Source: Emiliania huxleyi CCMP1516 (lineage: Eukaryota; Haptophyta; Isochrysidales; Noelaerhabdaceae). Taken from it: a DNA stretch of 64,000 bases. The position numbers and the translations under genes were made by a program. Below the pieces are notes generated by a model. The model was given only the letters and a program-made list of their open reading frames with translations, did no database searches and was not told where the DNA came from. Shown piece after piece: positions 30,373 to 39,274 of the stretch (the first letter of the stretch is position 1; each line of letters begins with the position of its first letter). The stretch is from assembly GCF_000372725.1 (NCBI RefSeq), contig NW_005201412.1:201643-265642 (forward strand), in the 5' to 3' direction.

Positions 30373-30942
30373 CTACTGCCGCCGCCGAGCCCGCAGCGCC
30401 ATGAGGTAGGAGCACGCGCCCGTGTCGCGGAGCTGCTGGAGCGGCTCCACGCTCCACTCGCCGACACCCTTCTGGTTGCGGAGCGCCTCAATGTCGCGCG
30501 AATCAACATAGCCGTCGTTCAGAATGCTCGGCAAGATCTCGAACGCCAGCCGTCCAAGTTGGTTGACCTTTGTGTTGCGCTCCTCCTTATTTGCGAGGTT
30601 ACGCATCTCCGTGACCAGTGAGAGCGACTCGGAGGAACGCCGCGTGTGAGAGCGATGCTGTCACCGTGGCCGACCTCATACTGGCAGCCACTCTCGTCCA
30701 ACCACGCCCCCAGTGATCTCCCGCGGATGATTTGAGTACGCCCGTTGCTGCCGTGCCGTAATAATGCTCAAGCAGCAGCGATGCAGCGTGCTGCCGCTTG
30801 AAGGCGTCAGGGCGAGCTGCTTACGTGAAACACAGCGTGGCAGACAGCCGAGGACAGTGCTGTCGTCCATATCTCGGCCGAGGACAAAGTCTCCACCCAC
30901 ACGCGTTGCGGCAGTGAGGTCAGCGGAAAGCTGTGGAGCCAT
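30373..30942 (-). CDS. FHA-like domain protein, incomplete model
   Basis: The frame from the ATG at 30942 reads DFVLGRDMDDSTVLGCLPRC followed by VSRKQLAL, which matches the FHA phosphothreonine-binding core (G-R ... S-R-x-[HQ]). A later frame has WLDESGCQYEVGHGDSIALT, which fits the last strands of an FHA fold (gap-G-D-x-I-x-L). The last part (30373-30606) reads NKEERNTKVNQLGRLAFEIL and LNDGYVDSRDIEALRN. Joining these needs at least two frame changes, so introns or damage are present that I could not place. Confidence 0.45.
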
Positions 30943-31368
30943 CCTTCGCGATTACCGACCAGGACTCGCAGCATCCCTCGAGTATGATTGGCGCGTTCGC
31001 GGCGAGCTCGTCGCCGCGGTCGCGCTGCATATATGTACATACACGTACGTGTATGCACTTCCAAATGCCCGCGAAAGAAAACCAAAATGACGGCGGCCAT
31101 CCGCGCGTATCTAGTGTGCGTGTCAGCCTCCTGCGTCCTGGAGCTAGCAGTGAGGCGGCCGACGGTGGGACGAGGGGGGGGGGGGGGGGGGTATGGTCCC
31201 CTCCGCGGGAGGCTGGGTCTGTCAGCAGGCGGGGGGGGTCTCAGCTGGGTTGACTGACGTACCATACCATACCAAAGAGTCCGAACACTGGTGCGGAACC
31301 AAGGGGGCCGAGCGATTGAACCGCCTGGCGGCGCCGCTGCGCAAAAACTGCATTTTGGAGGCTGCCAC
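30943..31368. other. Intergenic between divergent genes
   Basis: Contains a G18-type homopolymer at about 31166-31190 and ACCATACCAT at 31260. Likely a shared promoter region of the FHA-like and ATP-grasp genes. Confidence 0.4.
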
Positions 31369-33084
31369 ATGAGCCTGTCTTGCTCAACCCTCACGCTCGT
31401 CGCCGGCTTTGCCCGACCAACCGCCCCAGGGACCCGGCCTCTCCTCTACGTCGACCCTGTTGATGAAGATCTCACGCGCGAGGCAATCTCGCGCGGCGTG
31501 CCGCTGCTCCCTGTCTGGTCGGCTCCCTCGCGAAGGGTGCCTCGCTCTGCGCAGCGGGTCCCCGACAAGGCGCTGCAGCAGCTCGGGTCGATCCCGGTCG
31601 CGCCAAAGAATGGCGAGGAGGTGGCCTGGGCCTCCAGCCGGCTGCCGGCTGGCACTTGCCTCGGAGGCGTTCTTTGCGGGAGCGAAGCGGGCCTCTCGAC
31701 CGCAGAGCGCATGCAGGCAGCGCTGGTGCCTGAGCGAAGTAATGGCGTTTGCCCGGCACGGCGGGACAAGCTGCTGATGAACCGCGCGCTCGCGGGACAC
31801 GGACTGCTGACGGCGGCGACGGCGAGCCCTTCTGACTGGCGCCCGCCGCCTGCTGCGATCCACCCTCCAGACAGCTCCAAGTTGCAGTGTCGACCCCTCC
31901 CCCCTCTCTATCCCGCATCAGGCCCGCCGCCGAGGCCTTCATCCGCTCGCTTCGCGGCAACCGAGTCGTGCTCAAGCCGCGGCGAGGCACGGGCGGCTGC
32001 GGCGTCGCGCTAGCGTGCGACGAGGCGCACGCTCGGCGCGCCTTCGAAGCGCTGCAGGCGCCCTTCTCTCCGGACGACGAGGTTGCCGCGGCGCCGCTGC
32101 TGCAAGAGTACCTTGCGGGCGAGGAGTGGGTCGTCGACACGGCGAGCAGGGACGGGGAGCACAAGGCCGTCGCGCTCTGGCGCTATTCCAAGGGGCCGGC
32201 CAACGGCGCTCCCTTTGTGTACCGGTACGACGAGCTGATGCCGGCGGCGGGGGAGACGGAGGCGCGGCTGGTCGAGTACGCTCTCGGCGCGCTCGAGGCG
32301 GTGGGGTGGCGGTGGGGCCCTTGCCACATCGAGCTCAAGCAAACCTCGCGCGGGCCGGCCCTCGTGGAGGTGAGCTTGGCATCTAGTAGTCATTCATTGC
32401 AGCCATGAGTCATTGTTGAATCGGGCCGGCCCTGGTCGAGGTCAACGCCGGCCGCTGCAACGGCGTCTCGTTTGCGAGCCTCACCGGGCCTTGCATCGGG
32501 TACACGCAGTACGACGCCGCCTTCGCTTCGCTCGCCGACGACGACACCGCCTGGCGCGCGCTGCCGCCGCTGCCTCCGCCGTCGCTGCGCTCGAGCGCGC
32601 GGCTCGTGCCAAGCAGGCGGCGACACGGGCGGGGCCTGGCCTCGCCCGAGCCTTCTCGGAACCTTCCTGCAGGCTCGTCAAGCTGGTGGCGACACGGGCG
32701 GGGCGGCTGCGGCGCGGCCGCGGCTCCGATGCTGAGGACACCGCGACGCGTCTCCAGTGACACGTCCTCGCCGCGTTAGACGGCTCGACCCCGAGGTGGC
32801 GGCTGCGATGCGAGCGTTGCCTTCGGTCCGCCAGCTGGAGCCGAGATACACGGCGAGCGGAGAGCAGGCGCGCCCCTCTCTCCCCTTCCCCGGGTCGCTT
32901 CCCGGAGGCTACTTTCCCAGACCCTTCCCGGCCCCTCCTCCCCGGCCCTTCCCAGGTCTGCCTGACAACTGACCTGCCGAGCGCCGCCGGCTATGTGCTG
33001 CTCCGGCACGCAAACCACAGCCAAGTGGAGGAGGACTGCCGCACGATAGAAGAGCTGCAGCCGGGTCTAATGTTGGTCGAATGA
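31369..33084 (+). CDS. ATP-grasp carboxylate-amine ligase-like protein
   Basis: Six exons: 31369-31838, 31922-32369, 32441-32616, 32673-32711, 32780-32867, 32956-33084 (449 residues). The ATP-grasp fold couples ATP hydrolysis to ligation of a carboxylate with an amine through an acyl phosphate. Visible parts: a pre-ATP region ending KLLMNRALAGHGL, the nucleotide-binding VVLKPRRGTGGCGVAL, LLQEYLAGEEWVVDT, the metal-binding end LVEVNAGRCNG (E and N), and the C-terminal lobe LPSVRQLEPRYT / DLPSAAGYVLLRHANHSQVE. Substrate is unknown. Introns: 31839-31921 (GC), 32370-32440 (GT), 32617-32672 (GC), 32712-32779 (GC), 32868-32955 (GC). The two small middle exons are the least certain part. Confidence 0.85.
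32351..32442 (+). repeat. Intron created by tandem duplication of an AGGT-bearing exon edge
   Basis: CGGGCCGGCCCTCGTGGAGG (32351-32370) and CGGGCCGGCCCTGGTCGAGG (32422-32441) are the same exon piece twice, with 2 mismatches. The intron 32370-32440 runs from the GT after GAG in copy 1 to the GAG of copy 2, so donor and acceptor come from the same AGGT site in the two copies. Confidence 0.85.
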
Positions 33085-34780
33085 CACTTTTCGGCACGAT
33101 GGGTTTTAAGCATTTTGCCCCCCCTTGCTTCGTAAGAAAGAAAGAAAAAATTGACACAAACCCAAACGAGGGACTGAGGACGCACAGGGTCCACACCTGC
33201 ACGAGCAGGATTTTGGAAGGACGACGATCAGGGGCACGCAGGTGGGGCTCTCCTGCTCCTGATAAGGGACACGACAGGCTCGCAGCGCGGTGCACTCCCA
33301 ACTCCACTGGCGGTCTCATCTCCGCAGTCTAAATAAATAAAACGGACATCCCAAGCTAGGGCTGGGTAGAGCAGAAACTAGCGCAGACAAGAGCAGCAGA
33401 CCCGGGGACTGGGGAGCCGGAGCAGACGGCATCGGCCGCCGAGGGAACGTTGGGAAGAGGCACGAGGAGGGCGGCGACCTCGACCGACTATGGAGGACCC
33501 GTCGCCAGACGACGCAGGGCAGAAGACGGTGAGGCGGAGCAGACGCGCAGGGCGAGACGAGGGAGGGAGCAGGACTTTGCGGAGATCAGCAGGAGGGTGT
33601 ACGAAGAGATTAGGAGCAGCAGGGACCCGAGGGACCATGTGGAAGACGCCTAGTGCTAGTCCCCCATCGGGAGGACGACCCCGGCTAGTCGCCGACCACA
33701 CCCACACAAAGAACCCTGCACAAAGATCGCAAGGGCGGGGACCTGTTCCTTTTTACCCACCTCACAGTAGAGAGATGTCCGTTTTTATTTATTCTGTTGG
33801 TAGCCTTGCTCTCAGCTGCTGCTTTATTCGTTGCGTGTTGTGCCATGTGCCGCCTTATGGAACGTCGGTGGGTGCGCGCACTGTCCCTCTGTGTTCGTGT
33901 GCGTCGCCCATCTCTCCCTGGAGATGACTGCTCTATTTATTGATTTTCTATGATTCTTTGTTTATTCCATCTCACAGTAGAGGGTTTTATTTATTACACC
34001 AGCCACTATCGGAATCCCAGAAGTCCACGCCTGTGTGATGCACACGCCCTGTGAGCGGGGCGGGGTGCGCACTGTGCCTCTGTGTTCGTGCGTCGCCTAT
34101 CTCTCCTGGAGATGACTGCTCGATTTATTTTTTATTTATTTTGACCGCAGCGAATATGTTCACAGCCTTGTTATTGAGAAGAAAATACGTCCTATGGCGC
34201 TGTGCGCTGGCCTGTGAGAGGTTGAGGTGCGAGCCCTGGAGGCCCTTCACACCCGAGCGGAGGCCAATTGATTCGCGAGGCTCTGGCAAAAGTGCGGTTG
34301 GCAACGGGCTCTTGTCCGTGCAAGCCTTCAGCTGGTGCCAAAACGTACCAAAACGTCCTCTCCGCGACCAAATACGCGGTCGTCGGTAGAAATGTGGCTT
34401 GCTTGCAAGAATGGGATGCCGACAGGCGTCAGGCGGCGCATGCCGAGAAGTCGCTTGCCGTGCGGGAGCTCGTGCGCCTCTCCCTGCGCGTGCAGTCCAC
34501 GGGCGTCGTCGCGGAGCTTCATCTCGACACGGCACTGGTTGCTACGAGCGGCGGCGGAGCTGATCACGAGTGACGAATTCGCAGGGGATGCCAGGCAACA
34601 GATGGGCGCGCAGATAATTGGCGTGGCGTCCTAAACAACGCACGAGCATGCTCAACTGCTGCGCGACGCTCTCTGCGACCCCGACTTTCTTTATGCGCTT
34701 TGCCATTCGCCGCCGCATTTCCTAAAGCGACACTAGCACTAGATGCGTCCTGGCATCGGGAGGGTCCGCCTAAGAGGAAG
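33085..34780. repeat. Repeat-rich region without confident gene
   Basis: Holds an E2 copy in minus orientation (33124-33330), a second truncated E2 piece (33333-33375), and a diverged tandem duplication of ~200 bp (33761-33970 and 33971-34140, both starting CTCACAGTAGAG). The block CACAGCCTTGTTATTGAGAA at about 34160 recurs at 63665-63710. Open frames around 34268-34634 show no recognisable protein. Confidence 0.55.
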
Positions 34781-34808
34781 TATGCATGTACTTTGTGCGT
34801 GGAGTGTC

Positions 34809-34980
34809 TTCCCCTTTTGCGCAGCAATACCTTAAACTGTTAGGCCCTCCAAATTCGGGTCGGAGCGTAGCGGAGTGGGCCCCGAGTTTGAAAAGGGCGA
34901 CGGACGCTTGCGTCCTAGCCTCCAACAACGCCTCCCCGGCGCAGAGGGGCCCCCGGAGGGATGCACAACCGCTCCACGCC
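34809..34980. repeat. Dispersed repeat R5 (copy 1)
   Basis: About 170 bases match the reverse complement of 55668-55850 closely (for example TTGTTGGAGGCTAGGACGCA in that copy). No coding sense was found in either copy. Confidence 0.75.
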
Positions 34981-35902
34981 ACGCCGCTCGCGGCGGTCCT
35001 ATTCCCAGCTCCGCTGAGGGCCCACGCGTTATTATTTATTCATTAAGCCCAGCACCCGCTTCTCGTACTGCGCGCTCACCCGCTGCTGCCGCTCCTACAA
35101 AGACAACCACACGCGTGAGCCTAGGGAGCGGCGTGCTCTGCCCGCACCGCCGCACCGTCGCGCGCCTTGCCTTGGAAGCTGCCTGCCTGGAGCCACACCT
35201 GGAACTTGCCGTGGTGCTCGGCGTCGTTTGTGTAGTCCTTGCGTTGCGGCATCGATGCTACCGACAAAGAGCCCGCTGGGGGCTCCCTTGCGATTGCCTC
35301 GGTGCCCCGCCAGCGTGCTTTTGTCATCATGCTGTCGTGCCTCTCCGCAGCCGCCGCGCTTCCGCGGCCTCCGCCGCGGAAGGTGGCCCGCGCCTTCGCG
35401 AATCCCGTCTTGCGGCTTTTGCGGGATGTCCACCGCTTGGCCTCATTGCGGGGGCGGCCACCGGGCCGTGCTGTGGCCGCCCCCGTAGCTCGCGAAGCTG
35501 CGAACCGGGCTGCGTCCGCTGCCGCGCCGGCGCGCCGCGACCGTCGGCCCGCGGACTCGGTTTTTCGCGGCCTGCGCCGGAGAGTTGGCGGTCGTGCGCT
35601 GGGTGGTAATCGTCATCTGTCTGCTCTGCTGTGCTTCTCGCTCGTGCGTCCTTGGGAAGTTTGGCATACTTCGTTTCGCCTCCTGCTCTCCTATGCCACG
35701 TGGCTGTGTGTGTTTGGGTTTCTATGTTTGCAATTTGGATTTTGGATTTTCGACGATTTATTTATTTAGGGCTGGGTCGAGGACAGACACGACACACGTC
35801 CCCACCTTTGCAGGATTTTGCAAAAGCGAGGGGGGAGGGCGCATCGCCGCGCGGAGAGGGCTGGGCACAGGGCACAGGGGATCTCTCTCGCATAGGATAC
35901 TC
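34981..35902 (-). other. Possible small minus-strand gene, otherwise nothing
   Basis: On the minus strand 35120-35330 reads RKDYTNDAEHHGKFQVWLQA followed by GSFQGKARDGAAVRAEHA, and 35038-35097 reads ERQQRVSAQYEKRVLGLMNK then stop. They could join through a short intron ending in TTTGTAG (near 35098). The 5' part could not be found, so no CDS is claimed. Confidence 0.3.
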
Positions 35903-36545
35903 ATGAAAGAAAGAAAACGGACAACCCAAGGGATAGAAAGAAAACAGACAACCCAAACGAGGGATAGGGGAGGAGGACAGGGTCCACACCTGCACGAGCA
36001 GGATTTTGGAAGGACGATCAGGGGGACAGGTGGGCTCTCCTGCTCCTGACAAGGGAGACGACAGGCTCGCAGCGCGGTGCACGGTGGAATCCCAACTCCA
36101 CTGGCGGTCTCATCTCAGTCTATGGGTTACTCATCTCAGTGTATCGCGCGCGAGATTCTTTTTGCCAGTGCGCGCCAGTCCCGTGCCCATAAATAAATAA
36201 ATACAACGGACACGCCAAACGAGGGGTGGGAGAAGGACAGGGTCCCCACCTCGCACCTGCACGAGCAGGATCTTGTAAGGACGATCAGGGACACCGGGGA
36301 ACGGGAGCGGGGAGCGCATCGCGACACGGAGGGGGGCTGGGCAGGGTTCACCCTCACGACAGGGTCCCAGGGATTCCTCTCTCGTATAGGACAGGTTGCA
36401 CCCGGCGGCACGGGGGCAAGCGCGGGCCTCCTACTGGTTGCGCTCTCCTAGTTCTCCTGCTCCTGACAAGGGACAGCGACAGGCTCGCAGCACGGTGGAC
36501 TCCCTATCCACTGGCGATCTCTCTCGACTAGCGACCTTCCTCCGA
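35903..36545 (-). mobile_element. Two SINE-like E2 copies, one nearly full length
   Basis: 35903-36120 carries, in minus orientation, the longest version of E2: a (GAAA)n tail, GGACAACCCAAACGAGGG, CCTGCACGAGCAGGATTTTG, CTCCTGCTCCTGACAAGGGA and CCACTGGCGGTCTCATCTC. 36190-36545 has the same blocks but with an internal insert of ~130 bases that resembles 35815-35900. Tails differ (GAAA or AAAT units). Confidence 0.65.
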
Positions 36546-36704
36546 CTTCTCACCGGCAGTCTCTTCTACCACAGGCAGACTGACACGTGGGTGGCAGTGG
36601 CGGTGATAGGAGTCTCCCACTCTGTGGGCCTCGCTAGAAGTGCGACCCCTGCGCGTGTCCTCGCCCTTGATGGGGAAGGGGCTGTGTGTCTGTGCATGTG
36701 TACA

Positions 36705-36711
<7 letters not shown>

Positions 36712-36768
<57 letters not shown>
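36712..36768 (+). repeat. (GT)n microsatellite
   Basis: An almost pure GT dinucleotide run of ~57 bases, downstream of the minus-strand gene 36881-38302. Confidence 0.95.
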
Positions 36769-36769
<1 letters not shown>

Positions 36770-36880
36770 CGCTCGCTCGCTCTCGCGCGCCGCTTGCGCG
36801 ATCGCGCGCGCGCGCTGCGCGAGCCGCCCTGCCCGCTGCGCTGCCAGGGATGCGCTGCGGGAAGGGCTCGGCGGCCGTTC

Positions 36881-38302
36881 CTAGAGCTCCTCGTCGCTCC
36901 CCTCGTATAGCGAGGGCTCGTTGGACTCGAGGCGTGGACCGCCGTCGTAGGGGGAGCGTGCGGCTCCGCGGGCGACGCTCGCCCAGTCCTTCTTGTTGCT
37001 CTTGACCTCGCCGCCGCCGCCGCCGCGGCCGCGGCCGCCGCGCCCGCGCCGCCCGCGGCTTGTGCCCAGCCTGACCGCGCTCGGCATGCGCTCGTAGATA
37101 GTGTCCTTGAAGGCGGAGTGGAGGAGCGCCTCGAAGTTGACGCACGGCGCGTAGCGGCAGCGAGCGGCGGTCTTGCACGGGAGGGCGGTCTGGTTGAAGG
37201 CCGGGCAGAAGCCGATCCCGTCGCGCGCCGCCATCGCCTTGACCTTGCCCGCCGCGCGCGCGACCTCGACCTTGTTGTCGACGATGAGGCTCTCGAAGGT
37301 CTTCTTCTTGGCGACGTTCGCCGCTGCGGCGCGCCTCTCCTTGAGCGCCTGCGCGGCGCACTGCGCGTCGTGGATGATGTCGGCGTTGGTCAACCCAAAT
37401 GCGCGGCAGGAGGGGCAGAGTTTGTTGCCGAGGACCTTGACGCACCCGACGTCGAGGCGGAGGGGTCCGCCGACATCGCCGCTCGCGTAGACGTTGGGCA
37501 GGACCGGGAGGTTGCAGACGAGGTTCTCGTTCTTCACCTTGAAGAGGATCGAGCCGTCCTTCTCGTCCGACTTCGTGCCCAGGAAGGAGTGGTATCCCTC
37601 CTGGATGGAGACCATGTTGCCGAAGTGCTTCTCCAAGAGGGGGGCGAAGTGCTCGATCTGGGCCGCGGTGTCAATGGCGCCGCGCGTGCGTATGGCGAGG
37701 AGGCCTTCGGAGTCCGTGGTCGCCTGGGTCTCGCGCGCCTCCGCCTGCTTGCCCCACACGGTGGCGTCGAGAGCGGCGAAGGTGATGGTGATGTTGTCTG
37801 GCGCTGGGAGCTGTAGGACGCCACCGCCGGCGTACTGCTCGAGGAAGGCGCGTGCCTCGCTCTCGCCGCTGAAGGCGACGCAGATGGCGCGCGACGTGCC
37901 GATGATGGGCACGCTGATCGCGCTTGCCTGCTGCGCCTCGCCGCCTGGTGTCTTCTTGATCAATTGGCGCACCTCGGTGACGAGCGCCGTCTTGTTCTGG
38001 ATGTCCGGGATGTGCGAGCCGTCGCGCGCCGCGAGCGCGACGTGCAGCAGGCGCTTCGTGCCGCGGTCGGTGCCGGCGGCCGCCGCAGCGGCCATCTGTG
38101 CAGCGTCCACCATAATGGTGTCGCCTTCTTTGGCGTCGTCGTCGTTGACGCGCGCGCTCGCGAGCTCGCCGTCGAGGCGGCGCTTCACGCCGAGTCTCTG
38201 GCCATCATCGGCCTCTTGCGCGCCGTCGCGGCCGCGCGCCGCGCCCTCGGCAGCGGCAGCGTTGAGCACCGGCGGCGGCAGGCCGGCCGAAGCGAACGCC
38301 AT
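36881..38302 (-). CDS. Cys-cluster and RGG-box protein, possibly nucleic-acid binding
   Basis: Intronless, 473 residues. The N-terminal ~75 residues are Ala/Asp-rich. The middle (residues ~90-300) looks globular: TALVTEVRQLIKKTPGGEAQ, RAICVAFSGESEARAFLEQY, GYHSFLGTKSDEKDGSILFK. Then come two cysteine clusters, LCPSCRAFGLTNADIIHDAQC and a CCCH-like FCPAFNQTALPCKTAARCRY (Cys-x9-Cys-x5-Cys-x4-Cys). The C-terminus has SRGRRGRGGRGRGGGGGE, an RGG box, and an acidic end. RGG boxes and such clusters usually bind RNA. The absence of introns and the layout would also fit a gag/ORF1-like protein of a retroelement, but no reverse transcriptase is nearby. Confidence 0.7.
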   Translation of the reverse strand: MAFASAGLPPPVLNAAAAEGAARGRDGAQEADDGQRLGVKRRLDGELASARVNDDDAKEGDTIMVDAAQMAAAAAAGTDRGTKRLLHVALAARDGSHIPDIQNKTALVTEVRQLIKKTPGGEAQQASAISVPIIGTSRAICVAFSGESEARAFLEQYAGGGVLQLPAPDNITITFAALDATVWGKQAEARETQATTDSEGLLAIRTRGAIDTAAQIEHFAPLLEKHFGNMVSIQEGYHSFLGTKSDEKDGSILFKVKNENLVCNLPVLPNVYASGDVGGPLRLDVGCVKVLGNKLCPSCRAFGLTNADIIHDAQCAAQALKERRAAAANVAKKKTFESLIVDNKVEVARAAGKVKAMAARDGIGFCPAFNQTALPCKTAARCRYAPCVNFEALLHSAFKDTIYERMPSAVRLGTSRGRRGRGGRGRGGGGGEVKSNKKDWASVARGAARSPYDGGPRLESNEPSLYEGSDEEL

Positions 38303-38842
38303 TCAAGTGAAGCGCCGTTCAAAGGATCCTCTGCCCAGTGTTGTGCGCGGCCGGCTCGTAAAATTCTTTTTGCCCTGGGGGCGGTCATGGCGGGTTGAGC
38401 CGAACCATGGACCGCTTGACACCTGTCGACGAGCGCAGACCAGCTCTCGTGACCCTGCTGGAGCAGGTTGTCGCATGGCCTCGCAACTGGAGGCTGGAGC
38501 CAGGGACGCCGAGCGAGGTAATTGTGCTCTACGAGATTGTGGGCACGCCAGTGGCGCGTGGCCTGCAGCTGATTTTCTCGTGGTCGCGTCACGGGGCGCA
38601 TTTGCGCCGATGGCTCGGCCGCGCGCGCATCCGGCAGCTTTCACGGCTACTGGTCCTGTGGCTGCTCTCGCAGCGAAGGGTGCTTGAGCGTGCGCTCATC
38701 GAGCGAGTCGTGCGAGGGGCAGGGCTCTTCTTTGGTCATGCGAGAGACTCTTTGATCCTGTGAGGTGGCGCGCGCTCCAGGGGCTGGAGAGTCTCACGAG
38801 CTCGCCTCGCTCGTATGTTGCTTAGCTTGCGCGCGAGACAGG

Positions 38843-38879
<37 letters not shown>

Positions 38880-39274
38880 CACGGCCCCGGCAAAGTCACA
38901 GCTGATCAGTCGCCGTCGCGCGACCAAACCCGGCGAAACCGACGTTTGTGATTGCACAGTTTTTCTCGCGCCTCTAGAGAGAACACGACGACGGCCGCCA
39001 GAGACTGCCGATCGCTGCCACTTCGAACACCAAGGCCCCCTCACAGTCGCACTCTGCTGTTCTGCTCGGAAACCAACCCCGTCCTAGAGCTAGACGAGTA
39101 CATACAGCTAAACCATAGGCTAAAGAGCACTCTCTCTCTCCAAAGAAAGAGTACCCGGGGCTCCGTGTGAGGGCGGCCCGTGAACATCTTTAGCCTGTGT
39201 GAGCCAGGAAAAGGGTTGCTATGAAATCTCGCACCGTTTTTCTTCCTCCGGCGCAGGAGCGCTGTGGCGACGGG
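38303..39274. other. Intergenic, (GA)n tract
   Basis: A (GA)n run lies at about 38846-38876. A plus-strand frame 38395-38763 (122 codons, MSRTMDRLTPVDERRPALVT...) is open but unrecognised and overlaps equally long antisense frames. Probably promoter regions of the two divergent genes. Confidence 0.35.

Noticed and set aside
34268-34634. Overlapping ORFs of ~100 codons
   Set aside because: Three frames are equally open, none has a recognisable motif, and repeats surround them.
36712-36768. GT run as Z-DNA regulatory element
   Set aside because: Plain microsatellite; no evidence beyond composition.
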